Assembly (NCBI RefSeq): GCF_002846555.1
Contig: NZ_PJMS01000001.1
Span: 4,324,501 to 4,388,500 of the forward strand
Length of the DNA stretch: 64,000 bases
Direction of reading: 5' to 3'
From: Aquimarina sp. MAR_2010_214
GTDB lineage: Bacteria; Bacteroidota; Bacteroidia; Flavobacteriales; Flavobacteriaceae
Positions 57,538 to 64,000 of the stretch are shown here, one piece after another (positions within the stretch are counted from its first letter, which is position 1; every line of letters starts with the position of its first letter). The notes beneath the pieces were generated by a model. The model was not told the DNA's origin. It did not search any database and saw nothing but the letters and a program-made list of their open reading frames with translations. Made by a program: the position numbers and the translations under genes.

Positions 57538-57631
57538 GGCAAGCTACCTACATCACACTGCTACAACCGTCTACCTTTGCTGCGTTCCCGCCCTGGAGGA
57601 TTCAACAGGAGCTAGTTGTGTAGGACTTGCC
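57538..57631 (-). ncRNA. ffs: SRP RNA (bacterial small type)
   Basis: On the minus strand GGCAAGTCC and GGTAGCTTGCC form the terminal stem, and the apical domain contains CAGGGCGGGAACGCAGCAA, the Ffh-binding tetraloop and bulge region of the signal recognition particle RNA. The 94-nt span from 57631 to 57538 is the bacterial small (Alu-less) size, and a run of seven T follows on the minus strand. It guides membrane protein targeting with Ffh. Confidence 0.93.
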
Positions 57632-57719
57632 GATGCAAAGATACAATCTTTAGGATATAAAACAATGATTTTTTAAACCCAATTAAAATAAATATCTTGC
57701 TTAAAATTTAATTATTACA

Positions 57720-58775
57720 ATGAAGATTCATAACTCCTTCGTCATCATTATTTTAAGTATACTTAGTTTTTCTTGTGGAAGTAATCAGGATAAGCAAAAA
57801 AAACATTTTTCAATCAAAACTGAGGATAATAAAACCAAATTTAAGTTGGGTGAGACGATAAAAGCAAACATTATAAACGCTCAAAATATAAAAATTGATT
57901 CTGTCACCTTTCTTTTAGACAATAAAAAAGTAGCTTCTAAAAAAGATTTTAGTTATGAAGAAAAAATAGACGATGAAAAACTAGGGAATCATGTCCTAAC
58001 CGCTCAAGTTTTTTATGATGGAAACATAGATACTATATCCAAAAAGGTAGCTTTTCTTAACAATGTATCCCCAAAATTGTATTCATATAAAATTATTGCA
58101 GAATACCCTCATGATAAAGAAGCATTTACCCAAGGATTAGAGTTTTTTGGAGATACATTATATGAAAGTACTGGTAAAAAAGGAATGTCTTCTTTAAGAA
58201 AACTCAACTATAAAACCGGAGAAATTCTTATCAAGAAGGATGTTGCAAAGGAATATTTTGCTGAAGGAATTACAATTATGAATGATAAAATATTTCAACT
58301 AACCTGGACATCTAAAGAAGGGTTTATCTATGATCTTACTACTTTAGAGAAAACTGGAAGTTTTGCTTATAATCAGAGTAAAGAAGGTTGGGGGTTATGT
58401 AATGATGGAAATCAGATCTATAAAAGCGATGGTACAGAAAAAATATGGATACTTGACCCTAATACACTTGCAGAAAAAGATTATATAGAAGTTACTACAA
58501 ATAAAGGTGTTAAATCCAGGTTTAATGAATTAGAATGGGTTAATGGAAAAATTTATGCGAATACCTGGCAAAAGGACGGAATTGCTGTAATTAACCCTAA
58601 TAGTGGTGCTTTAGAAGCTGTAATTGATCTTAGTGGCCTCCGTAAAAAAGTAGCACAACATGAAAAATTAGATGTACTAAATGGTATTGCATATAATGCA
58701 GATACAAAACGGTTATTTGTTACTGGTAAAAACTGGGATAAACTTTTTGAAATTGAAGTTATCAAAAAACCATAG
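57720..58775 (+). CDS. Glutaminyl-peptide cyclotransferase (plant/bacterial type)
   Basis: A 351-residue lipoprotein (lipobox LSFSC at about residue 20) with an N-terminal beta region of about 25-120 and a C-terminal beta-propeller of the plant-type glutaminyl cyclase, which forms N-terminal pyroglutamate. Family blocks include EAFTQGLEFFGDTLYESTGKKG, GWGLCNDGNQIYKSDGTEKIW, FNELEWVNGKIYANTW and LNGIAYNADTKRLFVTGK. It is exported, so it would modify secreted peptides or proteins. It starts 88 bp after the SRP RNA, transcribed in the opposite direction. Confidence 0.9.
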   Translation: MKIHNSFVIIILSILSFSCGSNQDKQKKHFSIKTEDNKTKFKLGETIKANIINAQNIKIDSVTFLLDNKKVASKKDFSYEEKIDDEKLGNHVLTAQVFYDGNIDTISKKVAFLNNVSPKLYSYKIIAEYPHDKEAFTQGLEFFGDTLYESTGKKGMSSLRKLNYKTGEILIKKDVAKEYFAEGITIMNDKIFQLTWTSKEGFIYDLTTLEKTGSFAYNQSKEGWGLCNDGNQIYKSDGTEKIWILDPNTLAEKDYIEVTTNKGVKSRFNELEWVNGKIYANTWQKDGIAVINPNSGALEAVIDLSGLRKKVAQHEKLDVLNGIAYNADTKRLFVTGKNWDKLFEIEVIKKP

Positions 58776-58893
58776 TACTTCTCAAAAATGACAATTACGA
58801 ATTATTAAACAGATCTCTTTGCTTTAAATTTTTGATGTAGTAAAGATTCAATCTTCAATAAATTCCTGCAACACTATAATAAGTTACTCGTTA

Positions 58894-58925
58894 TTGTAAT
58901 AGACAGATAATAAACCGTACCTTTG
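58894..58925 (+). promoter_or_regulatory. Bacteroidetes-type promoter of the DEAD-box helicase
   Basis: TTG (58894-58896), 21 nt, TACCTTTG (58918-58925), in good agreement with TTG-N19-21-TAnnTTTG. The start codon at 58944 is 18 bp downstream. Confidence 0.65.
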
Positions 58926-58943
58926 CGGCTTATTTTTAGACAT

Positions 58944-60701
58944 ATGAACAAATTTGAAGCGTTAGGTCTTGGTGAAGCCATTATTAAGGCGGTGAATGAT
59001 ATGGGTTTTGAAGCCCCAAGTGAAGTACAAGAAAAGGCAATCCCTATTTTGTTAAAAGAAGACACGGATATTGTTGCTTTGGCACAAACCGGTACAGGAA
59101 AAACAGCAGCTTTTGGTTTTCCATTAATCGAAAAAATTGATAGCAGCAGCAGGATTACACAAGGATTAATCCTCTCTCCTACTCGTGAACTTTGTTTACA
59201 AATTACTAACGAACTTAAAAACTACTCTAAGTATATCCCTGGATTGCATACCGTAGCAATTTATGGTGGAGCAAGTATAACAGATCAAGCAAAACAAATA
59301 AAACGTGGTGCCCAAATCGTAGTGGCAACTCCTGGACGAATGCAAGATATGATCAACCGTAAAATGGTAGATATCACTAATATTAGTTATTGTGTATTGG
59401 ATGAAGCTGATGAGATGCTAAATATGGGGTTTTATGAAGATATTAATACCATTTTATCTCATACCCCAAAAGATAAAAATACCTGGTTGTTCTCTGCTAC
59501 AATGCCAAAAGAAGTTTCTACTATTGCAAAACGATTTATGCAAACTCCAGTAGAAATCACTGTAGGTCATAAAAATACTGGTTCAAAAAATGTTTCTCAT
59601 GAATATTATGTCGTAAACTCTCGTGATCGGTATGCCGCCTTGAAACGATTAGCAGATGCTAACCCAGATATCTTTTCTGTAATTTTTTGTCGTACCAAAA
59701 GAGATACTCAAAAAGTAGCAGAAAACCTTATTGGTGATGGATATAATGCTGCAGCACTACATGGTGATTTAAGTCAAAATCAACGTGATTTGGTGATGAA
59801 AAGTTTTAGAAATCGTCAAATCCAGATGTTGGTTGCTACAGATGTAGCTGCACGTGGTATCGATGTCGATGATGTTACTCATGTAATTAATTATCAACTT
59901 CCAGATGAAATAGAAACATACACACATAGAAGTGGAAGAACTGGACGTGCAGGAAAAAGTGGTGTTTCGATGGTTATCGTATCTAAAAGCGAAGTTAGAA
60001 AAATTAAATCTGTAGAGCGGATCATCAAGAAGAGCTTTGAGAAAAAAGAAATTCCTAGTGGTGAAGAAATATGCCAGGTTCAACTATTTCACTTAGCCAG
60101 TGATATCGGAAAAGCAGAAATAAACCATGAAATCGATAGTTATTTACCTTCTATTAATGAAGTTCTAGAGGAGTTTTCTAAAGAAGAATTGATTAAAAAA
60201 TTCTTTTCGGTAGAGTTTTCTCGTTTTCATAATTATTACAAAAAATCTAGAGATCTAAATGCTGTAAACGAAAGAGAAGGAAGTTCTGGTAGAGATGGTA
60301 GCACGCGTTACTTTATTAATGTAGGAGAAAAAGATGGATTTGACTGGATGACTTTAAAGGATTTCCTGAAAGAAGTTTTAGAACTTGGGAGTGATTCTTT
60401 AAGTCGAGTGGATGTTAAAGAAAGTTTTTCTTTTTTCAATACCAATACTGAGCATCAGGAGCGAGTACTTGAGGTTTTTGAAGATTTCAGAATGGAAGGA
60501 AGAAAGGTTAATGTAGAAATTTCTAAAGATTCTGGTCGTAGAGGAGGAAGACGTCGTCGTGATAATGATAGTGGTGGTTATAAAGGAAAACGCAGAAGCG
60601 AAGGATTTAAACCTAAAGGTAAAAAACGTTTTGATTCAAAAGAAGACAGAGGTAGCGGAGGTAATCGAAAAAGAGATCGTAGAAAACGAAGTGATCGTTG
60701 A
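58944..60701 (+). CDS. DEAD-box ATP-dependent RNA helicase
   Basis: A DEAD-box RNA helicase of about 585 residues. The start at ATG 58944 (MNKFEALGLGEAIIKAV) is preferred over an in-frame TTG at 58923, which lies inside the promoter -7 box. Motifs: Q motif FEAPSEVQEKAIP, I AQTGTGKT, Ia PTRELCLQ, II DEADEMLN, III SATMP, V ARGIDVDDV, VI HRSGRTGRAG. It has a C-terminal DbpA-like RNA-binding region (RYFINVGEKDGFDWMTLKDFL) and a long basic, RG-rich tail. Likely acts in ribosome assembly or mRNA remodelling; the target cannot be named. Confidence 0.95.
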   Translation: MNKFEALGLGEAIIKAVNDMGFEAPSEVQEKAIPILLKEDTDIVALAQTGTGKTAAFGFPLIEKIDSSSRITQGLILSPTRELCLQITNELKNYSKYIPGLHTVAIYGGASITDQAKQIKRGAQIVVATPGRMQDMINRKMVDITNISYCVLDEADEMLNMGFYEDINTILSHTPKDKNTWLFSATMPKEVSTIAKRFMQTPVEITVGHKNTGSKNVSHEYYVVNSRDRYAALKRLADANPDIFSVIFCRTKRDTQKVAENLIGDGYNAAALHGDLSQNQRDLVMKSFRNRQIQMLVATDVAARGIDVDDVTHVINYQLPDEIETYTHRSGRTGRAGKSGVSMVIVSKSEVRKIKSVERIIKKSFEKKEIPSGEEICQVQLFHLASDIGKAEINHEIDSYLPSINEVLEEFSKEELIKKFFSVEFSRFHNYYKKSRDLNAVNEREGSSGRDGSTRYFINVGEKDGFDWMTLKDFLKEVLELGSDSLSRVDVKESFSFFNTNTEHQERVLEVFEDFRMEGRKVNVEISKDSGRRGGRRRRDNDSGGYKGKRRSEGFKPKGKKRFDSKEDRGSGGNRKRDRRKRSDR

Positions 60702-60841
60702 TAAATCAGAGGTTTTGTCTTTTGTATATTCAAAAAATACTTTTTTAGAAAATCACTGAATATAAAGACTTAACAAACAAATATGATTTTTGGCGCGATT
60801 TTTATGTTATATTATTTAAAATTGAACGTCATACTATATAC

Positions 60842-61606
60842 ATGAAAAGAGTATTATTTTACATAGCATTATTTGCAAGCATAATTACTTATGCTCAGGA
60901 AAATGATTCAAGCACTGTATCAGGAAAAGTATTAAATGCTGCCAATGATCAGATACTAGAAAATGTTCATATTATAAATCTTAGTCAGGTAATAGGAACG
61001 ATTACCAATGAAAAAGGGAATTTTAATATTCCTGCAAAAGTAAATGACACTCTATATTTCTCTTATATTGGATACAAACCATTACAAGTTAGGGTAACTA
61101 ATGATTGGATTAAGTTTGGAGAAGTTAAGATTAAGATGACAGAGTTAGGAATTGCACTAGAGGAGGTAGTCGTTGCCGATGTACAACTTACTGGTTATTT
61201 AGAGATCGATGCTAAAAGAATTCCTGTTTACAACAATTATAGATATAGTATTTCTGGATTAAATTCTGGTTATGAAGGCGGTAATAAACAACCCGGAGCT
61301 GTAAATAAGGTACTTGGGGCTATCTTTAATCCTGCAGATTTTTTGTATAACATATTTAGCAAACGTTCAAAGGAATTAAGAAAGTTACGTAAAATGAAGA
61401 AGGACGATGAGATTAGAAATCTTTTGGAGACTAAATTTGATCGTGCGACCTTAATGGCTCTTCTACAAGTAGGACGGTTGGATATAGATGAGATTTTACG
61501 AAATTGTAACTACTCTGTTGATTTTATAAAATTTGCAAACGACCTTCAAATCCTTGATGCAATAAGCGAATGTTATGAAGAATACAAAATATTAGACAGA
61601 AAGTAA
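60842..61606 (+). CDS. CarboxypepD_reg-like exported protein
   Basis: A 254-residue protein with a signal peptide ending YAQE and an N-terminal CarboxypepD_reg-like domain of about 25-105 (SGKVLNAANDQILENVHI, GTITNEKGNFNIP, LYFSYIGYKPLQVRV, EVVV). Unlike TonB receptors it has no plug or barrel: the C-terminal half is charged and helical (FSKRSKELRKLRKMKKDDEIRNLLETKF) with a final CYEEYKILD. Function unknown; homologues occur as stand-alone exported proteins in Bacteroidetes. It converges with the VOC gene, 21 bp apart. Confidence 0.82.
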   Translation: MKRVLFYIALFASIITYAQENDSSTVSGKVLNAANDQILENVHIINLSQVIGTITNEKGNFNIPAKVNDTLYFSYIGYKPLQVRVTNDWIKFGEVKIKMTELGIALEEVVVADVQLTGYLEIDAKRIPVYNNYRYSISGLNSGYEGGNKQPGAVNKVLGAIFNPADFLYNIFSKRSKELRKLRKMKKDDEIRNLLETKFDRATLMALLQVGRLDIDEILRNCNYSVDFIKFANDLQILDAISECYEEYKILDRK

Positions 61607-61627
61607 TCTACATACAAGAGCATATTA

Positions 61628-61993
61628 TCACCGTAACGAATGTAATGCAATTCTGTTTCCTTCAGAGTCTATAAAATACGCCATATATCCATGTTCTTCG
61701 GAGATTTGCTTTTTGTCTAAAACTACTTTTCCTCCTGCATCTGCTACTCTACTCATTTCATTAGCAACATTGTCACAAGAAAAGTATACCAAAACTCCAT
61801 CCTCGCTAGGTTTGTAATGTTCTCCCGCATAAATCAATGTTCCGGTAGCAATTCCAACTTGATTTGGATTAGGAAACCAACCCATTTGTACACCTTCCAT
61901 ATCCTGAAGACTAATTTCAATGTCAAAAACTTTTTCATAAAAAGCTTTAGCTCTCTTCATATCAATAACCGGAATTTCGAACCAAGTAACCAT
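61628..61993 (-). CDS. VOC family (glyoxalase/bleomycin resistance-like) protein
   Basis: A 121-residue vicinal oxygen chelate protein: WFEIPVIDMKRAKAFYEKVFD opens the first beta-alpha-beta motif, and GVLVYFSCDNVANEMSRV and GYMAYFIDSEGNRIALHS complete the second. Members bind metals or small molecules; the substrate is unknown. The start codon at 61993 is directly preceded on the minus strand by about five copies of a 7-bp repeat, so spacing upstream of the start may vary. It lies 43 bp after the trmH stop, probably co-transcribed. Confidence 0.88.
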   Translation of the reverse strand: MVTWFEIPVIDMKRAKAFYEKVFDIEISLQDMEGVQMGWFPNPNQVGIATGTLIYAGEHYKPSEDGVLVYFSCDNVANEMSRVADAGGKVVLDKKQISEEHGYMAYFIDSEGNRIALHSLR

Positions 61994-61995
61994 AA

Positions 61996-62029
61996 TGTTA
62001 GGTGTTAGGTGTTAGGTGTTAGGTGTTAG
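61996..62029. repeat. 7-bp tandem repeat upstream of the VOC gene
   Basis: TGTTAGG is repeated four times (61996-62023), then TGTTAG, giving 4.9 units without mismatch. On the minus strand it lies 2 bp upstream of the VOC start codon, where a ribosome-binding region would be. Confidence 0.9.
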
Positions 62030-62036
62030 AAAGTTA

Positions 62037-62690
62037 CTAATTTTCATGATATCGTGCAATAATTTGCTCATGGCTTTTAATTACTTTCTTTGCCCATTCC
62101 ATTCGTTTTTCTAATTTTTCTTCTTCAGATAATTGCCAATTAATATTTGTTTCTTTAAGTTTAGAAGTGACATGTTGTAATATTATTGCAGCAGAAACTG
62201 AAATATTAAGACTTTCGGTAAATCCCACCATTGGGATATGCAATCTGGCATCTGCTGCTTCCAAAACCTGATCACTTAGCCCCTGCTGTTCTCTTCCAAA
62301 GAAAAACGCAGACGGTTTATCAATATCAAAATTCCGTAAGATTTTAGAATTATCATGAGGGGTAGTTGCAACAATTTGATATCCTTTTCTTTGTAATGTA
62401 GTAAGACATTCTTTGGTTGTTGAGTATCGATTAACATCTACCCATTTCTGAGCTCCCATTGCAATCTCACGATCTATACGTTTTGCATTTATTTCTTCAA
62501 TTACATGTACATTTTGAACTCCAAACACATCACAAGTACGAATCACCGCACTTGTATTATGTAATTGATATACATCCTCCACTGCTACAGTAAAATGGTT
62601 TGTACGTTGTTCCAAAACTTTTTTATTTAAACCTTGTCTCCTTGGAGTAAGAAATGATTCTAAATATTCGAGAAGTTTTATATCTATCAT
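62037..62690 (-). CDS. trmH: tRNA/rRNA 2'-O-methyltransferase, TrmH (SpoU) family
   Basis: A 217-residue SpoU-fold methyltransferase that most resembles TrmH, which methylates the 2'-OH of G18 in tRNA using S-adenosylmethionine. Motif 1 is NTSAVIRTCDVFGVQNVHVIE, motif 2 is FFFGREQQGLS, and motif 3 is IPMVGFTESLNISVSAAIIL. Start ATG 62690 (MIDIKLLEYLESFLTPRR) is chosen because upstream residues to 62729 (MVKNSRCFHILA) are not family-like. A terminator hairpin lies upstream on the same strand, separating it from 63040. Confidence 0.88.
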   Translation of the reverse strand: MIDIKLLEYLESFLTPRRQGLNKKVLEQRTNHFTVAVEDVYQLHNTSAVIRTCDVFGVQNVHVIEEINAKRIDREIAMGAQKWVDVNRYSTTKECLTTLQRKGYQIVATTPHDNSKILRNFDIDKPSAFFFGREQQGLSDQVLEAADARLHIPMVGFTESLNISVSAAIILQHVTSKLKETNINWQLSEEEKLEKRMEWAKKVIKSHEQIIARYHEN

Positions 62691-62730
62691 AATCGCTAAA
62701 ATATGAAAACATCGACTATTTTTCACCAAA

Positions 62731-62767
62731 AAAAGAACTGCCAGTTATAAAATCCGACAGTTCTTTT
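62731..62767 (-). terminator. Minus-strand terminator upstream of trmH
   Basis: AAAAGAACTG and CAGTTCTTTT form a 10-bp stem around a 17-nt loop; on the minus strand a run of T follows. No plus-strand gene ends here, so it should terminate a transcript coming from the right. Confidence 0.65.
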
Positions 62768-62946
62768 ACAATCTACTTAATTTAACATAAACATATACAC
62801 CATAGCTTTATATGCTGCATTGCTTATGGCTTATTGCAACAAAGTTCTAGTATGATGTAATTTAGATTTAAAGAACACTTAAATTCGATATAAACTATCA
62901 AACATTACTTTCTTAACTAGTTACTATACATTTGTTTTTTTTAGAT

Positions 62947-62987
62947 AAAAAAAACCTCCCGAAATTACCCCTAAAAACGGAAGGTTT
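62947..62987 (-). terminator. Minus-strand terminator after ORF 63040
   Basis: CGGAAGGTTT and AAACCTCCCG pair with one G.U; on the minus strand eight T follow. It lies 53 bp beyond the stop of the 119-codon minus-strand frame and supports transcription there. Confidence 0.7.
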
Positions 62988-63039
62988 AAGTAAACACATT
63001 GTCAAAATGTTCCTTGCTGACTAATTATGCGAATTATAA

Positions 63040-63399
63040 TTAGTCAAATTTTTCTTTTTCATTATTTCTGAATTTATACTCTATTATATTGCTGTTATAT
63101 AATTTATAATTTTGGTAAATACGCGCCACAAAAAGCCCCAAAAACTTGTTAATCTGAACATTAAGCCTATATATAAAATAAGCAAAAGGTAAAGCGATAG
63201 TTTTTCTGGTAGTATATCGTGTTAAGAAAGTGATAAAAAAAGTACGGTAAGTCCGTAAAAAAGATAAAGAATTACTATATTTCGCCTTTTGGAAAGAGGA
63301 GAAAAATGATATATAATTTTCCTTAAGGGTAATAAGCATCCTTTCAATTGAAAATCGAAATTGACAATTTCTAGACGCATGAAATAATAGTCCACTCAT
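63040..63399 (-). CDS. Uncertain basic small protein (119 aa)
   Basis: A minus-strand frame, MSGLLFHASRNCQFRFSIERML to NNEKEKFD, rich in Phe, Arg, Tyr and Lys and without a signal peptide or known domain. The composition is unusual, so it may be a chance frame. Against that, a good minus-strand terminator lies 53 bp beyond its stop. No family recognised. Confidence 0.35.
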   Translation of the reverse strand: MSGLLFHASRNCQFRFSIERMLITLKENYISFFSSFQKAKYSNSLSFLRTYRTFFITFLTRYTTRKTIALPFAYFIYRLNVQINKFLGLFVARIYQNYKLYNSNIIEYKFRNNEKEKFD

Positions 63400-64000
63400 A
63401 ATGATTGATTTATTTTAAATTAATCGCTATTCAGACCCTGCTTTTGTTGGCTCGCCAAAGTTTTACAATCGCGGGGTTGTTTTTGTCTTAACCTTAATTT
63501 TTAATGATATATTAAAGAAACTAACATTAAAAATCTACAGTTTTTACACATTTATTTATTATAACTTTATTTTAGTACTACAATCAATATACTTCTTAAA
63601 AACAGAAGTTTTTGATTTTATATTATTCTGCATTTTTTTATGTATAATAAAAGTAATGCATTCTTATTTTTTCATTAATTCAATTTGACAATAATGGTGC
63701 TTATTCATAAAAGTAAATAACTACTACCTAAATGAAAAAATTATATGTTTTTTCAAAACAATATATCGAATATAAAACTCAGGGAGGGGTAAGAAAACAA
63801 GTTTTTTATTCTAAAATTATTACATTACGTTTTGTCCAAAAACAATACTTAAAGATAGTTACTATTTGTCAAAAATGAGCATTGAAATACCACATAATTA
63901 TTACGGTTTAACCATCATTATACAAATGACTAATTATATTTACAAAAAGGTAAACAAAATTAACACACAAGGCAGCTCAAAAAACACTTAAATAGCTGTT
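63400..64000. other. 601-bp tail of window with little coding evidence
   Basis: AT-rich. One structured patch lies at 63435-63477: ACCCTGC pairs with GCGGGGT around an inner TTGGC-TC-GCCAA hairpin, followed by a T-rich stretch. It could be a terminator or small RNA on the plus strand. One 48-codon frame is at 63732. Nothing else is recognised. Confidence 0.4.
63732..63878 (+). CDS. Doubtful 48-residue ORF
   Basis: ATG at 63732, MKKLYVFSKQYIEYK through a stop at 63876. Lysine-rich, with no signal peptide, family or clear upstream signal. It may be chance. Confidence 0.15.
   Translation: MKKLYVFSKQYIEYKTQGGVRKQVFYSKIITLRFVQKQYLKIVTICQK

Noticed and set aside
60559..60759. Plus-strand frame inside the helicase 3' end
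   Set aside because: It lies in another frame of the basic RG-rich tail of the helicase and has no independent support.

Overview
The window looks like chromosome from a marine Flavobacteriaceae bacterium, Aquimarina-like at best (genus is a guess). The evidence is a very AT-rich sequence, Bacteroidetes-type promoters (TTG, about 20 nt, TAnnTTTG), type IX secretion sorting domains of both A and B type, a choice-of-anchor L / gliding-type C-terminal protein, TonB receptor plus DUF4249 lipoprotein pairs, FecI/FecR-type regulators and many Bacteroidetes-type lipoproteins. I found no tRNA, rRNA or CRISPR array. One structural RNA, the SRP RNA, is present.

Layout. 1-2.4 kb: three tandem LpxL/HtrB-type acyltransferases, the first cut by the window edge. 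2.9-9.1 kb: housekeeping genes (glmM, an SMP-30-like lipoprotein, acpH-like, ggt, alkD). 9.1-17.3 kb: the most interesting block. An ECF sigma factor and a membrane TPR anti-sigma-like protein are divergent from a subtilisin-like lipoprotein protease. The protease is followed by a 53-residue lipoprotein whose tail copies part of the protease propeptide, then by a secreted TPR-CHAT (caspase-like) protein and two related lipoproteins. Three start regions in this block share a GGGTAAC-N18-TCC element with ECF-promoter geometry, and two share a 5'-UTR hairpin with a compensatory base change. 17.4-25 kb: DUF2807, dnaK, sdaA, NTF2-like, and panB with an RluA-type pseudouridine synthase. 25.4-30.2 kb: EamA transporter, a T9SS type-B surface protein, and a gene split by a frameshift in an A9 tract. 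30.4-34.8 kb: leuA, leuC, leuD, leuB. 34.9-37 kb: a DUF1460 amidase-like protein and small membrane proteins. 37-46.9 kb: a duplicated TonB receptor / DUF4249 / FecR / sigma locus in which one receptor is cleanly interrupted by a 959-bp IS1595-type element and one FecR is reduced to a stub. 47.2-52 kb: a TetR-like regulator and a 1171-residue beta-propeller protein with a T9SS tail. 52.4-63.4 kb: ABC-F ATPase, thioredoxin-like lipoprotein, transaldolase, SDR, SRP RNA, glutaminyl cyclase, DEAD-box helicase, CarboxypepD-like protein, VOC protein and TrmH. The last 0.6 kb has no convincing gene.

How the genes may work together. The 9-17 kb block can be read as an envelope stress or proteolysis circuit. 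The membrane TPR protein would hold the sigma factor, the sigma factor would drive the protease and the lipoproteins, and the protease and the CHAT protein would act outside the inner membrane. The architecture and motifs are seen directly; the circuit is inference. In the 37-47 kb block, the receptor that carries an STN signalling domain is the one disrupted by the IS, while the intact receptor lacks STN and sits beside a FecR stub. The ligand-to-sigma signalling route of this locus is therefore probably broken.
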